Shown: positions 44,025-53,159, numbered from the stretch's first letter. The stretch: DNA of 55,986 bases from Synergistaceae bacterium (GCA_031273805.1 JAISRE010000074.1:1-55986), one strand, 5' to 3'. Notes: a model not told the origin generated them from the sequence alone. Made by a program: numbers and translations.

Positions 44025-44833
44025 GAGAATTGAAAATTCTTGGGCTCCATGATATGAGGTCCGGTGAGTGGTGTAAGCTCGTTTATATGCACAGCAACTC
44101 GAATGGCGAGTTGCGCGTGAACGGAGAACCAGCGCGCGTTGCAATTCGTTTTGCCGGAGAGCCCACTGAGGGCGCATCCGCCAGATTAGCGATAGTTATA
44201 GCCAGGGGTGCTATGATCCCCCGTTCAGTATTCGTAGCGATCAACTCCGGTACGACCATGCTCTGGGCCGATGAGAATTCAGAGATCGGGGTTGTCTGTC
44301 CGGGATTCGTTTGCGTATCTGACAGGATCGAACTCCGTCGTCCGCTAAAGGTTGGTGTTCTCACGATAAGCGATAAGGGAGCGCGCAACGAGAGGGAGGA
44401 CTTGTCAGGACCAGCGCTGGCCGACCTTGTTGTCGCTCTTGGATCTGAAATAACCTGCTCTGACATTCTGCCGGATGATCGCGGCGCCATAGCTGAGAAG
44501 CTGCGCCGATGGTCTGATGAAGAGCATTTGCAGCTGATACTTACAACCGGAGGTACCGGATTATCGAGTCGGGACATAACCCCGGAGGCGCTCATGGACG
44601 TACATGACAGGGTAGCTCCGGGCTTTGGGGAGATCATGAGAGCGCATGCGATGCTCTACACTGAGAGGGGCTATCTCTCCCGCAGCCTTGCGGTAATCCG
44701 AGGCAATACGCTTATAGTGGCATTTCCTGGCAGTGAAAGAGCTGTCCGGCAATGCTTCGAGGCAGTCGCTCCCGCGCTGAGGCACGGTGTGGAAACACTG
44801 AGCGGCTGGGATTGCGAGTGTGGTCATCACTGA
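44021..44833 (+). CDS. mog: Mog/MoaB-type molybdopterin adenylyltransferase with N-terminal extension
   Basis: I placed the start at GTG 44021, coupled to the moaC stop (270 residues); an upstream ATG at 43976 would lie within moaC. Residues about 107-265 form the Mog domain: VGVLTISDKGARNEREDLSG, then LTTGGTGLSSRDITPEA and VAPGFGEIMR, with the molybdopterin-binding TGGTG loop. The first 100 residues (GEPARVAIRFAGEP, MIPRSVFVAINSG) are beta-rich, not part of standard Mog proteins, and shorter than a MOSC domain. Mog adenylates molybdopterin before metal insertion. Confidence 0.82.
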   Translation: MRELKILGLHDMRSGEWCKLVYMHSNSNGELRVNGEPARVAIRFAGEPTEGASARLAIVIARGAMIPRSVFVAINSGTTMLWADENSEIGVVCPGFVCVSDRIELRRPLKVGVLTISDKGARNEREDLSGPALADLVVALGSEITCSDILPDDRGAIAEKLRRWSDEEHLQLILTTGGTGLSSRDITPEALMDVHDRVAPGFGEIMRAHAMLYTERGYLSRSLAVIRGNTLIVAFPGSERAVRQCFEAVAPALRHGVETLSGWDCECGHH

Positions 44834-45707
44834 TATGGACAGAGTCGAACGCTGCATAATATTAACCGGTCTCTCAGGGGCTGGAAAGAGCACTGCGCTC
44901 AAGATATTGGAGGATCGCGGGTTTTTCGCCATTGACAACCTTCCGCCCGTCCTCATGCCGTCATTGATGAAGGCCCTTTCAAGAAACAGATCGGCCGTTT
45001 CGATGGGCGTCGCCATAGTTATAGATGTGAGAGGGGAGGATCTTCTGGGGGATCTTCTTTCGTCGATAAAGGAACTTGAAGTAACCGGCGCCAATGTCAC
45101 CCTGGTTTTTTTGGATGCCTCAGACGATTGGCTGGTGCGAAGATTCGAGACAACAAGAAGACGCCACCCTCTCGGAGAGGGAATCACCATACTCGAGGGA
45201 ATAGAGCGCGAGCGCTCGAAACTATACGATATCAGAGAACAGTCCGATATCGCAGTCGACACGTCATCACTCCTGCCGGGTGATCTGCGCTCGATAATAC
45301 TCTCAAAGCTCAACTTGAACGACGAGCCGTTTACCGTCATCGTCAGCTCATTCGGATTTAAAAATGGCATTCCGAAAGATTGTGACTATATGTTCGATGT
45401 GAGGTTCCTGCCGAACCCAAACTATGTTCCTACCCTCAAAAAGCTCTCAGGCAGGGATGTGTCTGTCAGAGAGTATCTCGATAGAATTCCCGAGAAGCAC
45501 GCCTTTATGGATAGGCTGGGATCATTGATGGAATTTATACTCAAGCAATATGAAAACACAGGAAAGAAACAGCTCCACGTAGCTATAGGGTGTACCGGCG
45601 GCAGACACCGCTCGGTCGCCATTGCGGAGTCTCTCTCAAAGTGTGTCACGGACATGGGACATGTGACAGTGACAAATCATCGCGATATAGACCTGGAGAG
45701 TTTCTGA
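44820..45707 (+). CDS. rapZ: RapZ/YvcJ nucleotide-binding protein
   Basis: This gene encodes 295 residues from the GTG at 44820; an ATG at 44835, directly after the mog stop, is equally possible. It has Walker A GLSGAGKSTALKIL, FAIDNLPPVLMPSL, and the C-terminal signature IGCTGGRHRSVAIAESL. RapZ-type proteins sense nucleotide sugars and in Enterobacteria guide RNase E to GlmZ. Here the standard rapZ-yvcK-whiA order indicates the YvcJ form. The stop overlaps yvcK. Confidence 0.92.
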   Translation: MVITDMDRVERCIILTGLSGAGKSTALKILEDRGFFAIDNLPPVLMPSLMKALSRNRSAVSMGVAIVIDVRGEDLLGDLLSSIKELEVTGANVTLVFLDASDDWLVRRFETTRRRHPLGEGITILEGIERERSKLYDIREQSDIAVDTSSLLPGDLRSIILSKLNLNDEPFTVIVSSFGFKNGIPKDCDYMFDVRFLPNPNYVPTLKKLSGRDVSVREYLDRIPEKHAFMDRLGSLMEFILKQYENTGKKQLHVAIGCTGGRHRSVAIAESLSKCVTDMGHVTVTNHRDIDLESF

Positions 45708-46846
45708 TGTTCAGCGCTCCGGTACTTTTAGCGATTGGGTTTCTTATAGGATGCGCGATAACCGCGCTTCTTCCGATAAAGAGAAGCCGGCATCATAAGG
45801 GTTCACCGGGGCGTCCTTTCCACAAACGCAGTGACATAATGGGCAGCATCGTGGAGACAAGGTTGCTTCAGGGACCGAATTTCGTCTGTGTTGGAGGTGG
45901 TACAGGGCTATCGACACTGCTGTCAGGACTGAAAAGCTTCTCAAGGAACATAACTGCCGTGGTAGCTGTTACTGACGAGGGGGGCAGCTCCGGACGTCTT
46001 CGCCAGGAGTGGGGCGTACTGCCTCCCGGAGATGTCAGAAACTGTCTTGTGGCTCTGGCGGAGGATGATAACTCCCTCAACCGTATACTCAACTTTCGCT
46101 TCGACAGAGGGGAGCTGGAGGGACACAGCCTCGGCAACTTGATACTGCTGGCGGCCTGTGAGCTTGCCGGTGACTTCAGCAGGGCAGTTGAGGAGTTGAA
46201 CAGACTGCTGGCCATCCGAGGCAGAGTGCTGCCGGTTACAACTGAGACCGTTGTGCTTCATGGCGAGACCTCGGACGGAAAATCATTGAAGGGGGAGCTG
46301 GAAATCTCCGACAACGGCGGCAAACTCAAAAGGATGTGGCTGGAACCGACCTCAGCCAAGCCATTGCCTGACGTTATAGACGCGATCCCAGAGGCCGACC
46401 TGATCGTACTCGGACCGGGGAGTCTCTTCACGAGCATTTTGCCTAACCTGCTCCTGGAGGAGGTTACGTTGGCCATACGCAACGCGCAAGTCCCGAAAGT
46501 GTACGTCGCCAACCTCATGACACAGCGGGGTGAGACGGAGAGAATGAATATTTCGGCGCACCTGGACTGGATAGCAAGTGTTTTGGGCGAAATGCCGGAC
46601 TATATTATTGTAAATCACACCCCCATACCGGAGGATTATCTTGGGCGCTACAGGGAGAGAGGGGCGGAGCCGCTATATCTTTCGAGGGAGGAGGAACTTT
46701 ATCTGGAGCGCAATAATTGCAGAATAGTGTATGCCGACCTGGTAAATATAAAAGACAGTAAGTATTTAAGGCATCACTCGCAAAACCTGGCCGAGATTTT
46801 GATGCGGATTGCAAAGGACGATAATGGCTATCCGGCGCACGGGTAG
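45707..46846 (+). CDS. yvcK: YvcK/CofD-like protein with N-terminal membrane segment
   Basis: From the ATG at 45707 (overlapping the rapZ stop by one base) this encodes 379 residues. Residues about 3-22 form a hydrophobic segment, followed by basic residues. The YvcK core begins at VCVGGGTGLSTLLSGLK (about 64-80), with TDEGGSSGRLRQEWGVLPPGD and LGPGSLFTSILPNLL. YvcK is needed for growth on gluconeogenic substrates and binds UDP-sugars in Gram-positives. The membrane anchor is an extension over the B. subtilis form. Confidence 0.88.
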   Translation: MFSAPVLLAIGFLIGCAITALLPIKRSRHHKGSPGRPFHKRSDIMGSIVETRLLQGPNFVCVGGGTGLSTLLSGLKSFSRNITAVVAVTDEGGSSGRLRQEWGVLPPGDVRNCLVALAEDDNSLNRILNFRFDRGELEGHSLGNLILLAACELAGDFSRAVEELNRLLAIRGRVLPVTTETVVLHGETSDGKSLKGELEISDNGGKLKRMWLEPTSAKPLPDVIDAIPEADLIVLGPGSLFTSILPNLLLEEVTLAIRNAQVPKVYVANLMTQRGETERMNISAHLDWIASVLGEMPDYIIVNHTPIPEDYLGRYRERGAEPLYLSREEELYLERNNCRIVYADLVNIKDSKYLRHHSQNLAEILMRIAKDDNGYPAHG

Positions 46847-46855
46847 GATTCACAG

Positions 46856-47812
46856 ATGGAGAAGATAAACACCATCCTGTGGGACGAACTTTTGAGCCTT
46901 CCCACGGCGGACGCAGCAGAGGAGATATCGGGTTTCCTGGGGACGCTTCCGGTTTCGTACGATAATGGAGCAGCAGTTGTAAACATCCGAAAACTCGTCG
47001 CCGCGCGAAGAATCGTCAAACTCTGGAAGGACTTGAACCGTGAGGCATTTGATGGGAAAATGTCATTTGATGGGGGAGTTCTCGAATTTGATAAGTTACG
47101 CGGAAAAGTACTGTTCCGCATTCCCCTGGAAATTTATTCGAAGTTTTTATCTGCCGGAAATACGGATGTTTTTTTTGGTTCTCATCTGATTCGCAGAAGA
47201 TGGGCGTGGTTCAGGGGCACTTGGGGGGGGAGTGGAGCGATATATCTGCCTCAGAGCGGTTATTATATGACAATGCGCATTGCAAATCAGGAGAACATTG
47301 GCAGCCGGATTCAGAGAGTTCTGGGTTCCGTCGGAATCATCCCGGGTATAAGGACAAACCGGGGGGGAGACGAGTACATGATACGGGATCAGGAGAAGAT
47401 CGTCACGTGCCTGTCCAAAATGGGGTTGGTGAGGACCTCGCTTCTGCTGGAGGAGACCGCTATAATGCGCTCTCTCAGGGATCGGGCTAATAAGATGGTT
47501 AATTGCGACTCGGCCAATATCAGCAAGAGCCTCAGTGCGGCAAGGGCACAGATGGCGCTGATTGAGACGCTGGACGCACGCGGACTGTGGGACCGCCTCA
47601 CGCCATCGCTTACGGAGCTCGCAATCGCGCGCAGAGAGAATCCCAGCGCGTCACTTGGGGAACTGGGACAGATATTGTCAAAGCCTGTCAGCAAGAGCAC
47701 TGTAGAGTACAGATGGAGAAAGCTAGAGTCCCTCATAAAGGGGGATAATTATAGACTACACGAAGGGGATGATTACCATGTACCTTGGAAAGGCAGACGT
47801 AAATACATATGA
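46856..47812 (+). CDS. whiA: WhiA-type DNA-binding protein
   Basis: This gene encodes 318 residues. The LAGLIDADG-like N-terminal domain contains DVFFGSHLIRRRWAWFRGTW, where WhiA has its RGxFL segment. The C-terminal helix-turn-helix region contains RANKMVNCDSANISKSL and ENPSASLGELGQILSKPVSK, the WhiA signature. WhiA controls division and chromosome segregation genes in Gram-positives; it also occurs in some diderms. The last 35 bases overlap the debranching-enzyme gene. Confidence 0.88.
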   Translation: MEKINTILWDELLSLPTADAAEEISGFLGTLPVSYDNGAAVVNIRKLVAARRIVKLWKDLNREAFDGKMSFDGGVLEFDKLRGKVLFRIPLEIYSKFLSAGNTDVFFGSHLIRRRWAWFRGTWGGSGAIYLPQSGYYMTMRIANQENIGSRIQRVLGSVGIIPGIRTNRGGDEYMIRDQEKIVTCLSKMGLVRTSLLLEETAIMRSLRDRANKMVNCDSANISKSLSAARAQMALIETLDARGLWDRLTPSLTELAIARRENPSASLGELGQILSKPVSKSTVEYRWRKLESLIKGDNYRLHEGDDYHVPWKGRRKYI

Positions 47813-49757
47813 CAAGGGAGTGGAGCGGGAGTTTCTTGTCTCGAACGGAGTTGGGGGTTACGGTTCTTCCACGGTCGTAGGGGCAAACACAAGGAGCGAA
47901 CACGGACTTTTAGTAGTACGCCCATCCGACTCAGAGCATCACACGGTTTTAGTGAGTAAACTAGAGGAGACTCTATACGCGCACAACAAAAAATACAATC
48001 TTTCCACAAACCGTTATAAGGATTTAATTTATCCGGACGGCTACAGATATCTTCAGGAGTATCAGGCAACGCCTTATCCGAACATGCTATTTGTGATTCA
48101 CAGCATATTCCTGAAAAAATCCATATTTATGCCACAAAACGGTACTTGCGCCATAGTGAAATACGAGCTTCTCGCGTCCCCCGAGCCTGTTTGCATAGAT
48201 ATTCGCCCCCTATTCGCCCATAGAATAAACAAGGAGCTCACTCAGAAACAGGACGACTCAGCCTTTGAGTCAAATCCAATATCCGGGGGGATAATAAACG
48301 TCAAGGGCAGGGGATATACAAGCCATGTCTCCTTCACAGGCAATGCGAGCGAGGTAAAGTGGTCCGCAAAGCCCATGTGGATTGAGAATTTAATATATGA
48401 AAATAACCCGCTTCCCGATAAACACCCCACTGATTCACTCTGGTCGCCGGGTTTCGGCACAATTGAGATGAAGTGCGGTGACGTATTATATGTCGTGCTC
48501 TCTGAGGAACCGGTTGCGTACACTTCTTCCGAAATAGAATCACTTGAGCGGGAGACAATAGAGAGGCTGAACTCGTTTATCAAAAATGTCTTCACAGGTA
48601 ATAGTTTCAGCGCCCTTCAGGATATGGTTCAGTCATCCTATCACCTTGTTGCGGACAATAAGGGCGCGGTGCCTGCCATATTCTCCGGATTTCCGTCTGT
48701 CGAGCGGCGCGCGAGAGACACATTCATAGCTCTTCCAGGCCTTACCCTTGCCACCGGCAGACCTCAAACCGCTAACGCCATACTGGACAGCTGGCTGGAA
48801 CGAGCGAGTTCCTCCGGCGGGCTTATGCCATCATCCATAAATGCACAGGGAAACGAGGCGTTCGGCGATATAGACTCCGGACTCTGGTTCCTGTACGCAA
48901 CAGAAAAATATTCGGTCAGCGAGGGGTTGGGCTATGCAACAGAAAAATTCGCCGCGATAAAGGCAGTGCTGGAAAAATACATCGAGGGCCCACTGGAGCT
49001 CGGCGCCGTTATGGACTCGTCCTCGAAACTGATAAAGCATTTTAACGGTGAGCGCACCCGCCACTGGATGTCCGGGGATGTCGACGGAGAACCCCTTGTC
49101 GAGCGGAGAGGTTATCTTGTCGAGATAAACGCCCTATGGTACAACGCTCTCAGGTTTGTCGAGTCGGTTGCCGCCTCCGCCAAAGATCACGAGTCCGAGA
49201 CGCGGTACGCGTCACTCGCCTCTGAGGTCTCGTCCTCGTTCGAGTCGACATTCTGGAATGAATCGAATAAATATCTCTATGATTGGGTCGACCCATCCAA
49301 CGGCGAGCGCGATGACTCGATACGTCCTAACGCGTTGTTGGCCGTATCCCTGCCCCACTCGGTGTTGAGGCAGGAGTTGGGACAGGTGATCTTCACCACT
49401 TGCTGGAACGAGCTTTACACTACGTATGGGCTGCGCACGCTTGACCCGCACCACGAGAAATTCAAGGGCCGCGCGGAGGGAAGACTGGACCAGAAGAAAA
49501 AAGCTCGTCTGCGCGGGATGGCGTGGCCCTGGCTGCTTGGCCAATTCATCAGCGCGTATATGCGCTATAATCCGGAGTCGTACGAGATGGGCTGGAGCTT
49601 CCTGCGTCCATTTTCGTCACACCTGCGCATCGGGTGTCTGGGCGGCGTGGCTGAGTATTTCGACGGAGTGATGCCTTATAAACCGCACGGAGATGTCTTG
49701 AGCGCAATGTCGCTGGGCGATCTCTTGAGAGTCGCGCATGAGGATCTGACTCAATAG
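47778..49757 (+). CDS. glycogen debranching enzyme (amylo-alpha-1,6-glucosidase type)
   Basis: The ATG at 47778 has GAAGGGG at 8-9 bases; the ATG at 47769 directly abuts it. The product has 659 residues: an N-terminal beta-rich GDE_N domain (EFLVSNGVGGYGSSTVVGAN) and a C-terminal (alpha/alpha)6 barrel (GDE_C) with FIALPGLTLATGRP, FGDIDSGLWFLYA, YLVEINALWYNAL and SIRPNALLAVSLP. This is the archaeal/bacterial GH133-like type that hydrolyses alpha-1,6 branch points of glycogen. It has no signal peptide, so it is cytoplasmic. Confidence 0.88.
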   Translation: MYLGKADVNTYDKGVEREFLVSNGVGGYGSSTVVGANTRSEHGLLVVRPSDSEHHTVLVSKLEETLYAHNKKYNLSTNRYKDLIYPDGYRYLQEYQATPYPNMLFVIHSIFLKKSIFMPQNGTCAIVKYELLASPEPVCIDIRPLFAHRINKELTQKQDDSAFESNPISGGIINVKGRGYTSHVSFTGNASEVKWSAKPMWIENLIYENNPLPDKHPTDSLWSPGFGTIEMKCGDVLYVVLSEEPVAYTSSEIESLERETIERLNSFIKNVFTGNSFSALQDMVQSSYHLVADNKGAVPAIFSGFPSVERRARDTFIALPGLTLATGRPQTANAILDSWLERASSSGGLMPSSINAQGNEAFGDIDSGLWFLYATEKYSVSEGLGYATEKFAAIKAVLEKYIEGPLELGAVMDSSSKLIKHFNGERTRHWMSGDVDGEPLVERRGYLVEINALWYNALRFVESVAASAKDHESETRYASLASEVSSSFESTFWNESNKYLYDWVDPSNGERDDSIRPNALLAVSLPHSVLRQELGQVIFTTCWNELYTTYGLRTLDPHHEKFKGRAEGRLDQKKKARLRGMAWPWLLGQFISAYMRYNPESYEMGWSFLRPFSSHLRIGCLGGVAEYFDGVMPYKPHGDVLSAMSLGDLLRVAHEDLTQ

Positions 49758-49838
49758 AGCCGGACTCTTAATTTGTCGTACATCTACATCAGTCTCGTTC
49801 ATGCCGGGCTTATTTTGAATATGTTAGTCATTGTGACA

Positions 49839-49867
49839 TTGACCGTTTATGTCTTTTTTGCTAATCT
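49839..49867 (+). promoter_or_regulatory. promoter of the gap-pgk-tpiA genes
   Basis: TTGACC (49839-49844), a 17-base spacer and TAATCT (49862-49867) lie in the 214-base gap before gap. The start codon is 105 bases downstream, leaving a leader that ends in AAAGGGGGG. Confidence 0.6.
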
Positions 49868-49971
49868 CACTACATGATGGGATTTCTTTAACACAACATA
49901 GTCTCATAAGATTTGGTCTGGCTTGGAAATATCTTCAAAAAAATATTACAATTCTAAAGGGGGGTTTTTTA

Positions 49972-50997
49972 ATGGCAAAGAGTAAGGTAGCTATTAACGG
50001 ATTTGGTCGCATAGGTCGTCTCGTTCTTCGCTCGTTCTTCGCGCGTGGTGACCATGAATTTGAGGTTGTGGCTGTAAACGATCTCACACCGCCGGATGTT
50101 CTGGCGTATCTTCTAAAGTACGACTCGGTTTTTCGCAGATTCGACGGTACTGTCGAGCTTTCTGGTGACAACCTGGTTGTAAATGGCCATAATATAAAGG
50201 CGACTGCTGAGGCGGAGCCAGCCAAGCTTCCATGGAAGGAGCTCGGCGTGGATATCGTAATAGAGAGTACGGGGCGCTTCACAGACGGAGCGAAGGCACG
50301 TGCGCACATCGAGGCCGGAGCAAAGAAGGTTCTTATATCGGCGCCGGCTACAAATCAGGATGTGACTATAGTCATGGGAGTCAATGAGAAGTCGTATGAC
50401 GGGGCGCGTCACAACATCATCTCCAACGCGTCCTGCACGACGAACTGCCTCGCTCCTGTCGTCAAGGTACTGCATGAGCGCTTTGGAATAGTGAAGGGCC
50501 TCATGAACACCGTTCACTCCTACACGAATGATCAGGTAACGCTCGACTTCCCGCCGCGGAAGGGCCTTGGCGCAATCACTCGCGGAAGGGCTGCCGCTCT
50601 CTCGATAATACCCACCAGCACCGGCGCGGCGAAAGCGATAGCGGAGGTTATACCGGACCTCAAGGGCAAGCTGAATGGCTTCGCGCTTCGCGTTCCCACT
50701 CCTGACGTATCGGTGGTCGATCTCACTGCGGAACTTGCCAAGCCCGCGACTAAGGACGAGATCAACGCTGCCGTTAAGGAATATGCCGAGGGACCGCTTA
50801 AGGGTATCCTGGCGTACGAGCCGGACGATCTGGTATCTATGGACTTCGTCGGTGATTTTCACTCCTCCATATTCGCCCCAAAGCACACAACTGTCATAGA
50901 CAACATGATCAAGATACTGTCCTGGTATGACAATGAATGGGGTTATAGCACGAGAGTCGTCGACATGATCGACCTAATCGTCAAAAAGGGGCTGTAA
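49972..50997 (+). CDS. gap: glyceraldehyde-3-phosphate dehydrogenase
   Basis: The ATG at 49972 follows AAAGGGGGG; the longer open frame upstream is non-conserved. The product has 341 residues: the NAD-binding start VAINGFGRIGRLVLRS, catalytic C155 in SNASCTTNCLAP, the HSYTNDQ and RGRAAALSIIPTSTGAAKAI segments, and the C-terminal WYDNEWGYSTRVVDM. It oxidises GAP to 1,3-bisphosphoglycerate. It is followed by pgk after 3 bases. Confidence 0.96.
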   Translation: MAKSKVAINGFGRIGRLVLRSFFARGDHEFEVVAVNDLTPPDVLAYLLKYDSVFRRFDGTVELSGDNLVVNGHNIKATAEAEPAKLPWKELGVDIVIESTGRFTDGAKARAHIEAGAKKVLISAPATNQDVTIVMGVNEKSYDGARHNIISNASCTTNCLAPVVKVLHERFGIVKGLMNTVHSYTNDQVTLDFPPRKGLGAITRGRAAALSIIPTSTGAAKAIAEVIPDLKGKLNGFALRVPTPDVSVVDLTAELAKPATKDEINAAVKEYAEGPLKGILAYEPDDLVSMDFVGDFHSSIFAPKHTTVIDNMIKILSWYDNEWGYSTRVVDMIDLIVKKGL

Positions 50998-51000
50998 ACT

Positions 51001-52191
51001 TTGAAGCTAAAAACATTCTCTCCATCCGATGTATCCGGTAAAAAAGTACTGGTTCGTGTCGATTTTAACGTGCCTCTGTCAGCAGACGGCCATGTTTCGG
51101 ATGCGACGAGGATAAACGCTCATGCCCCACTTATAGGCGAGCTGTCCTCACTCGGGGCAAAAATAGCGCTCTGTTCGCACTTGGGCAGGCCAAAGGGCTC
51201 CGTCGCACCTAAATACTCGCTAAAGCCTGTAGCTGACGCTCTCTCTGAGATAATTCACAAGAAAGTTTCATTCGTGCAGGACTGCATAGGGGCGCCAGTA
51301 TCCGCCGCAGTCGATTCGATGTCCCCAGGAGATGTAATTCTCCTGGAGAACCTGCGCTTTTATCCCGATGTGGAGAAGAACGACTCGTCGTTCGCGAAGA
51401 AACTCGCCGCCCCATTCGAGGTGTTTATAATGGACGCATTCAGCGCGGCGCACAGGGCTCACGCATCGACACGGGCAGTTGTCGATTTTCTGCCGTCGTA
51501 TGCCGGACCTCTGGTTATTCGTGAGATAGATATGCTCAGCACCGCGCGTGACAATCCGAAACCACCGTTCGTGCTGATATTGGGCGGAAGCAAGGTATCC
51601 GACAAGATAGGCGTTATCGAAAATATGCTCGACCGGGTCAACTCCATAATAATCGGAGGAGGAATGGCCTTCACATTCCTCAAGGCCAAGGGTTTTGAGA
51701 TAGGACGCTCACTGTGTGAGGCGGACAAGCTGGACTTCGCGAGAGAGATGTCGGCCAGAGCGCAAGAGAAGGGCGTGTCTATACTTCTGCCTGCCGACGT
51801 GGTAGTCGCCTCCGAGGTATCGCCTGACGCAAAGCCGAGTGTCGTATCTGTCGACGCCATACCGCCGGATCTGATAGGGTTGGATATCGGACCAAAGACT
51901 ATTGACTCGTTCAGGGCAGAGTTGGGAAAAGCGAAGACGGTTCTCTGGAACGGTCCGATGGGCGTATTTGAAATACCGCTGTTTGCCGCTGGAACAAAGG
52001 CAATTGCCGAGGAAATGGCATCCATCACAAAGAGGGGCGCCCTTACGGTTATTGGAGGAGGGGATTCAGCAGCGGCAGTGGCGCAATTCGGATACGAGAG
52101 CGACGTTACTCATGTCTCCACAGGCGGAGGCGCATCCCTGGAATTCTTCGAGGGTAAGGTCCTGCCTGGAGTGGAGCCTTATATTATATAG
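51001..52191 (+). CDS. pgk: phosphoglycerate kinase
   Basis: The gene has a TTG start at 51001 and encodes 396 residues. It shows KKVLVRVDFNVPLSADG, CSHLGRPKG, LLENLRFYPDVEKND and HRAHAS in the N-domain, and LILGGSKVSDKIGVIENML, WNGPMGVFE and GGGDSAAAVAQFG in the nucleotide domain. It makes ATP from 1,3-bisphosphoglycerate. It has no triosephosphate isomerase fusion, unlike some Thermotoga-type PGKs. Confidence 0.96.
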   Translation: MKLKTFSPSDVSGKKVLVRVDFNVPLSADGHVSDATRINAHAPLIGELSSLGAKIALCSHLGRPKGSVAPKYSLKPVADALSEIIHKKVSFVQDCIGAPVSAAVDSMSPGDVILLENLRFYPDVEKNDSSFAKKLAAPFEVFIMDAFSAAHRAHASTRAVVDFLPSYAGPLVIREIDMLSTARDNPKPPFVLILGGSKVSDKIGVIENMLDRVNSIIIGGGMAFTFLKAKGFEIGRSLCEADKLDFAREMSARAQEKGVSILLPADVVVASEVSPDAKPSVVSVDAIPPDLIGLDIGPKTIDSFRAELGKAKTVLWNGPMGVFEIPLFAAGTKAIAEEMASITKRGALTVIGGGDSAAAVAQFGYESDVTHVSTGGGASLEFFEGKVLPGVEPYII

Positions 52192-52327
52192 GGAACAGCT
52201 GGTTTGATAACCTTTATTTACGGTGAGTATATTTGTCCGTCCTATGGGCGAGATTTGCAGGCATATCCTCGGGCGCAGCTCTCGCCTGCGAGTATGCCTG
52301 CGCGGAGGATATTAAACCAGCAATCCC
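52191..52327 (+). repeat. structured intergenic element before tpiA (leader RNA or MITE)
   Basis: An outer 12-bp stem, GCTGGTTTGATA (52198-52209) with TATTAAACCAGC (52310-52321, one G-U), encloses two hairpins. One is CGTCC-TAT-GGGCG (52238-52250). The other has outer arms GCAGGCATA (52257-52265) and TATGCCTGC (52293-52301). An alternative stem ATATCCTC/GAGGATAT (52263-52270 with 52305-52312) would exclude the others. The ribosome site of tpiA begins 10 bases later. Terminal symmetry and similarity of 52191-52212 to 17748-17769 also fit a small mobile repeat. Confidence 0.55.
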
Positions 52328-52343
52328 GTAGGGAGGCGACAAG

Positions 52344-53138
52344 ATGCGCAGAAAAATGATAGCGGGCAACTGGAAGATGAACAACAACCAAGCAGAGGCA
52401 AGTAACTTTATCTCCAGCCTCGAGACATGGCTGTCCTCCGACCAGACTGGTAAAAAAGCGGTCTCCGCTGTATCGTCCGGGGAAATAGAGATAGTGTTGG
52501 CGCCGTCGTTTACCTCCATCGGGAGCGCGGTTGCGGCAAAGAGCACGAACCTTATTCAGATTTCAGCGCAGAACGTTCATCACAAGCAGAGCGGGGCGTA
52601 CACAGGAGAGGTCTCGCTTCCCATGCTGGAGGATGCCGGCTGTAAATACGTCATTATTGGACACAGCGAGAGGCGCCACGTATTCGGAGAGGACTTCGAT
52701 CTGCTCGAAAAGAAATTGATCGCCACACTTGAATCCAGAGTGCTCCCCATATTTTGTGTCGGTGAACTGCTGGAGGAGCGCACGTCTGGCAATATGAAGA
52801 AAGTCTTAAGCTCGCAGCTCGATTCAGCTTGGAACTCCCTCACCAGTGATGTGATAGGGGAGATGGTCGTTATTGCTTACGAACCGGTTTGGGCCATTGG
52901 CACAGGACAGACTGCCAGTGATTCCGACGCTGAATACGCGTGCGATTTCATTCGCACGCTTGCATATGACAAATTCGGCATAGCCGCGTCTGACTCCTTG
53001 CGGATACTCTATGGAGGGTCGGTCAAGCCGGAAAACAGCGCCTCTCTTCTCTCACAAAGCAACATAGACGGTCTGCTGATCGGCGGAGCGTCACTGGAGG
53101 TCGAGCAATTCGAGAGGATAATAACGAGCGCGTTGTAG
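52344..53138 (+). CDS. tpiA: triosephosphate isomerase
   Basis: This gene encodes 264 residues: AGNWKMNNNQAEA at the start, the catalytic histidine in VIIGHSERRHVFGE (about 103-116), the glutamate in VIAYEPVWAIGTGQTAS, and the phosphate loop LYGGSVKPEN. It interconverts DHAP and GAP. GGGAGG lies 7-12 bases before the ATG. It is probably co-transcribed with pgk through the structured element. Confidence 0.96.
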   Translation: MRRKMIAGNWKMNNNQAEASNFISSLETWLSSDQTGKKAVSAVSSGEIEIVLAPSFTSIGSAVAAKSTNLIQISAQNVHHKQSGAYTGEVSLPMLEDAGCKYVIIGHSERRHVFGEDFDLLEKKLIATLESRVLPIFCVGELLEERTSGNMKKVLSSQLDSAWNSLTSDVIGEMVVIAYEPVWAIGTGQTASDSDAEYACDFIRTLAYDKFGIAASDSLRILYGGSVKPENSASLLSQSNIDGLLIGGASLEVEQFERIITSAL

Positions 53139-53159
53139 TGTTTTTACCATTTACATATT

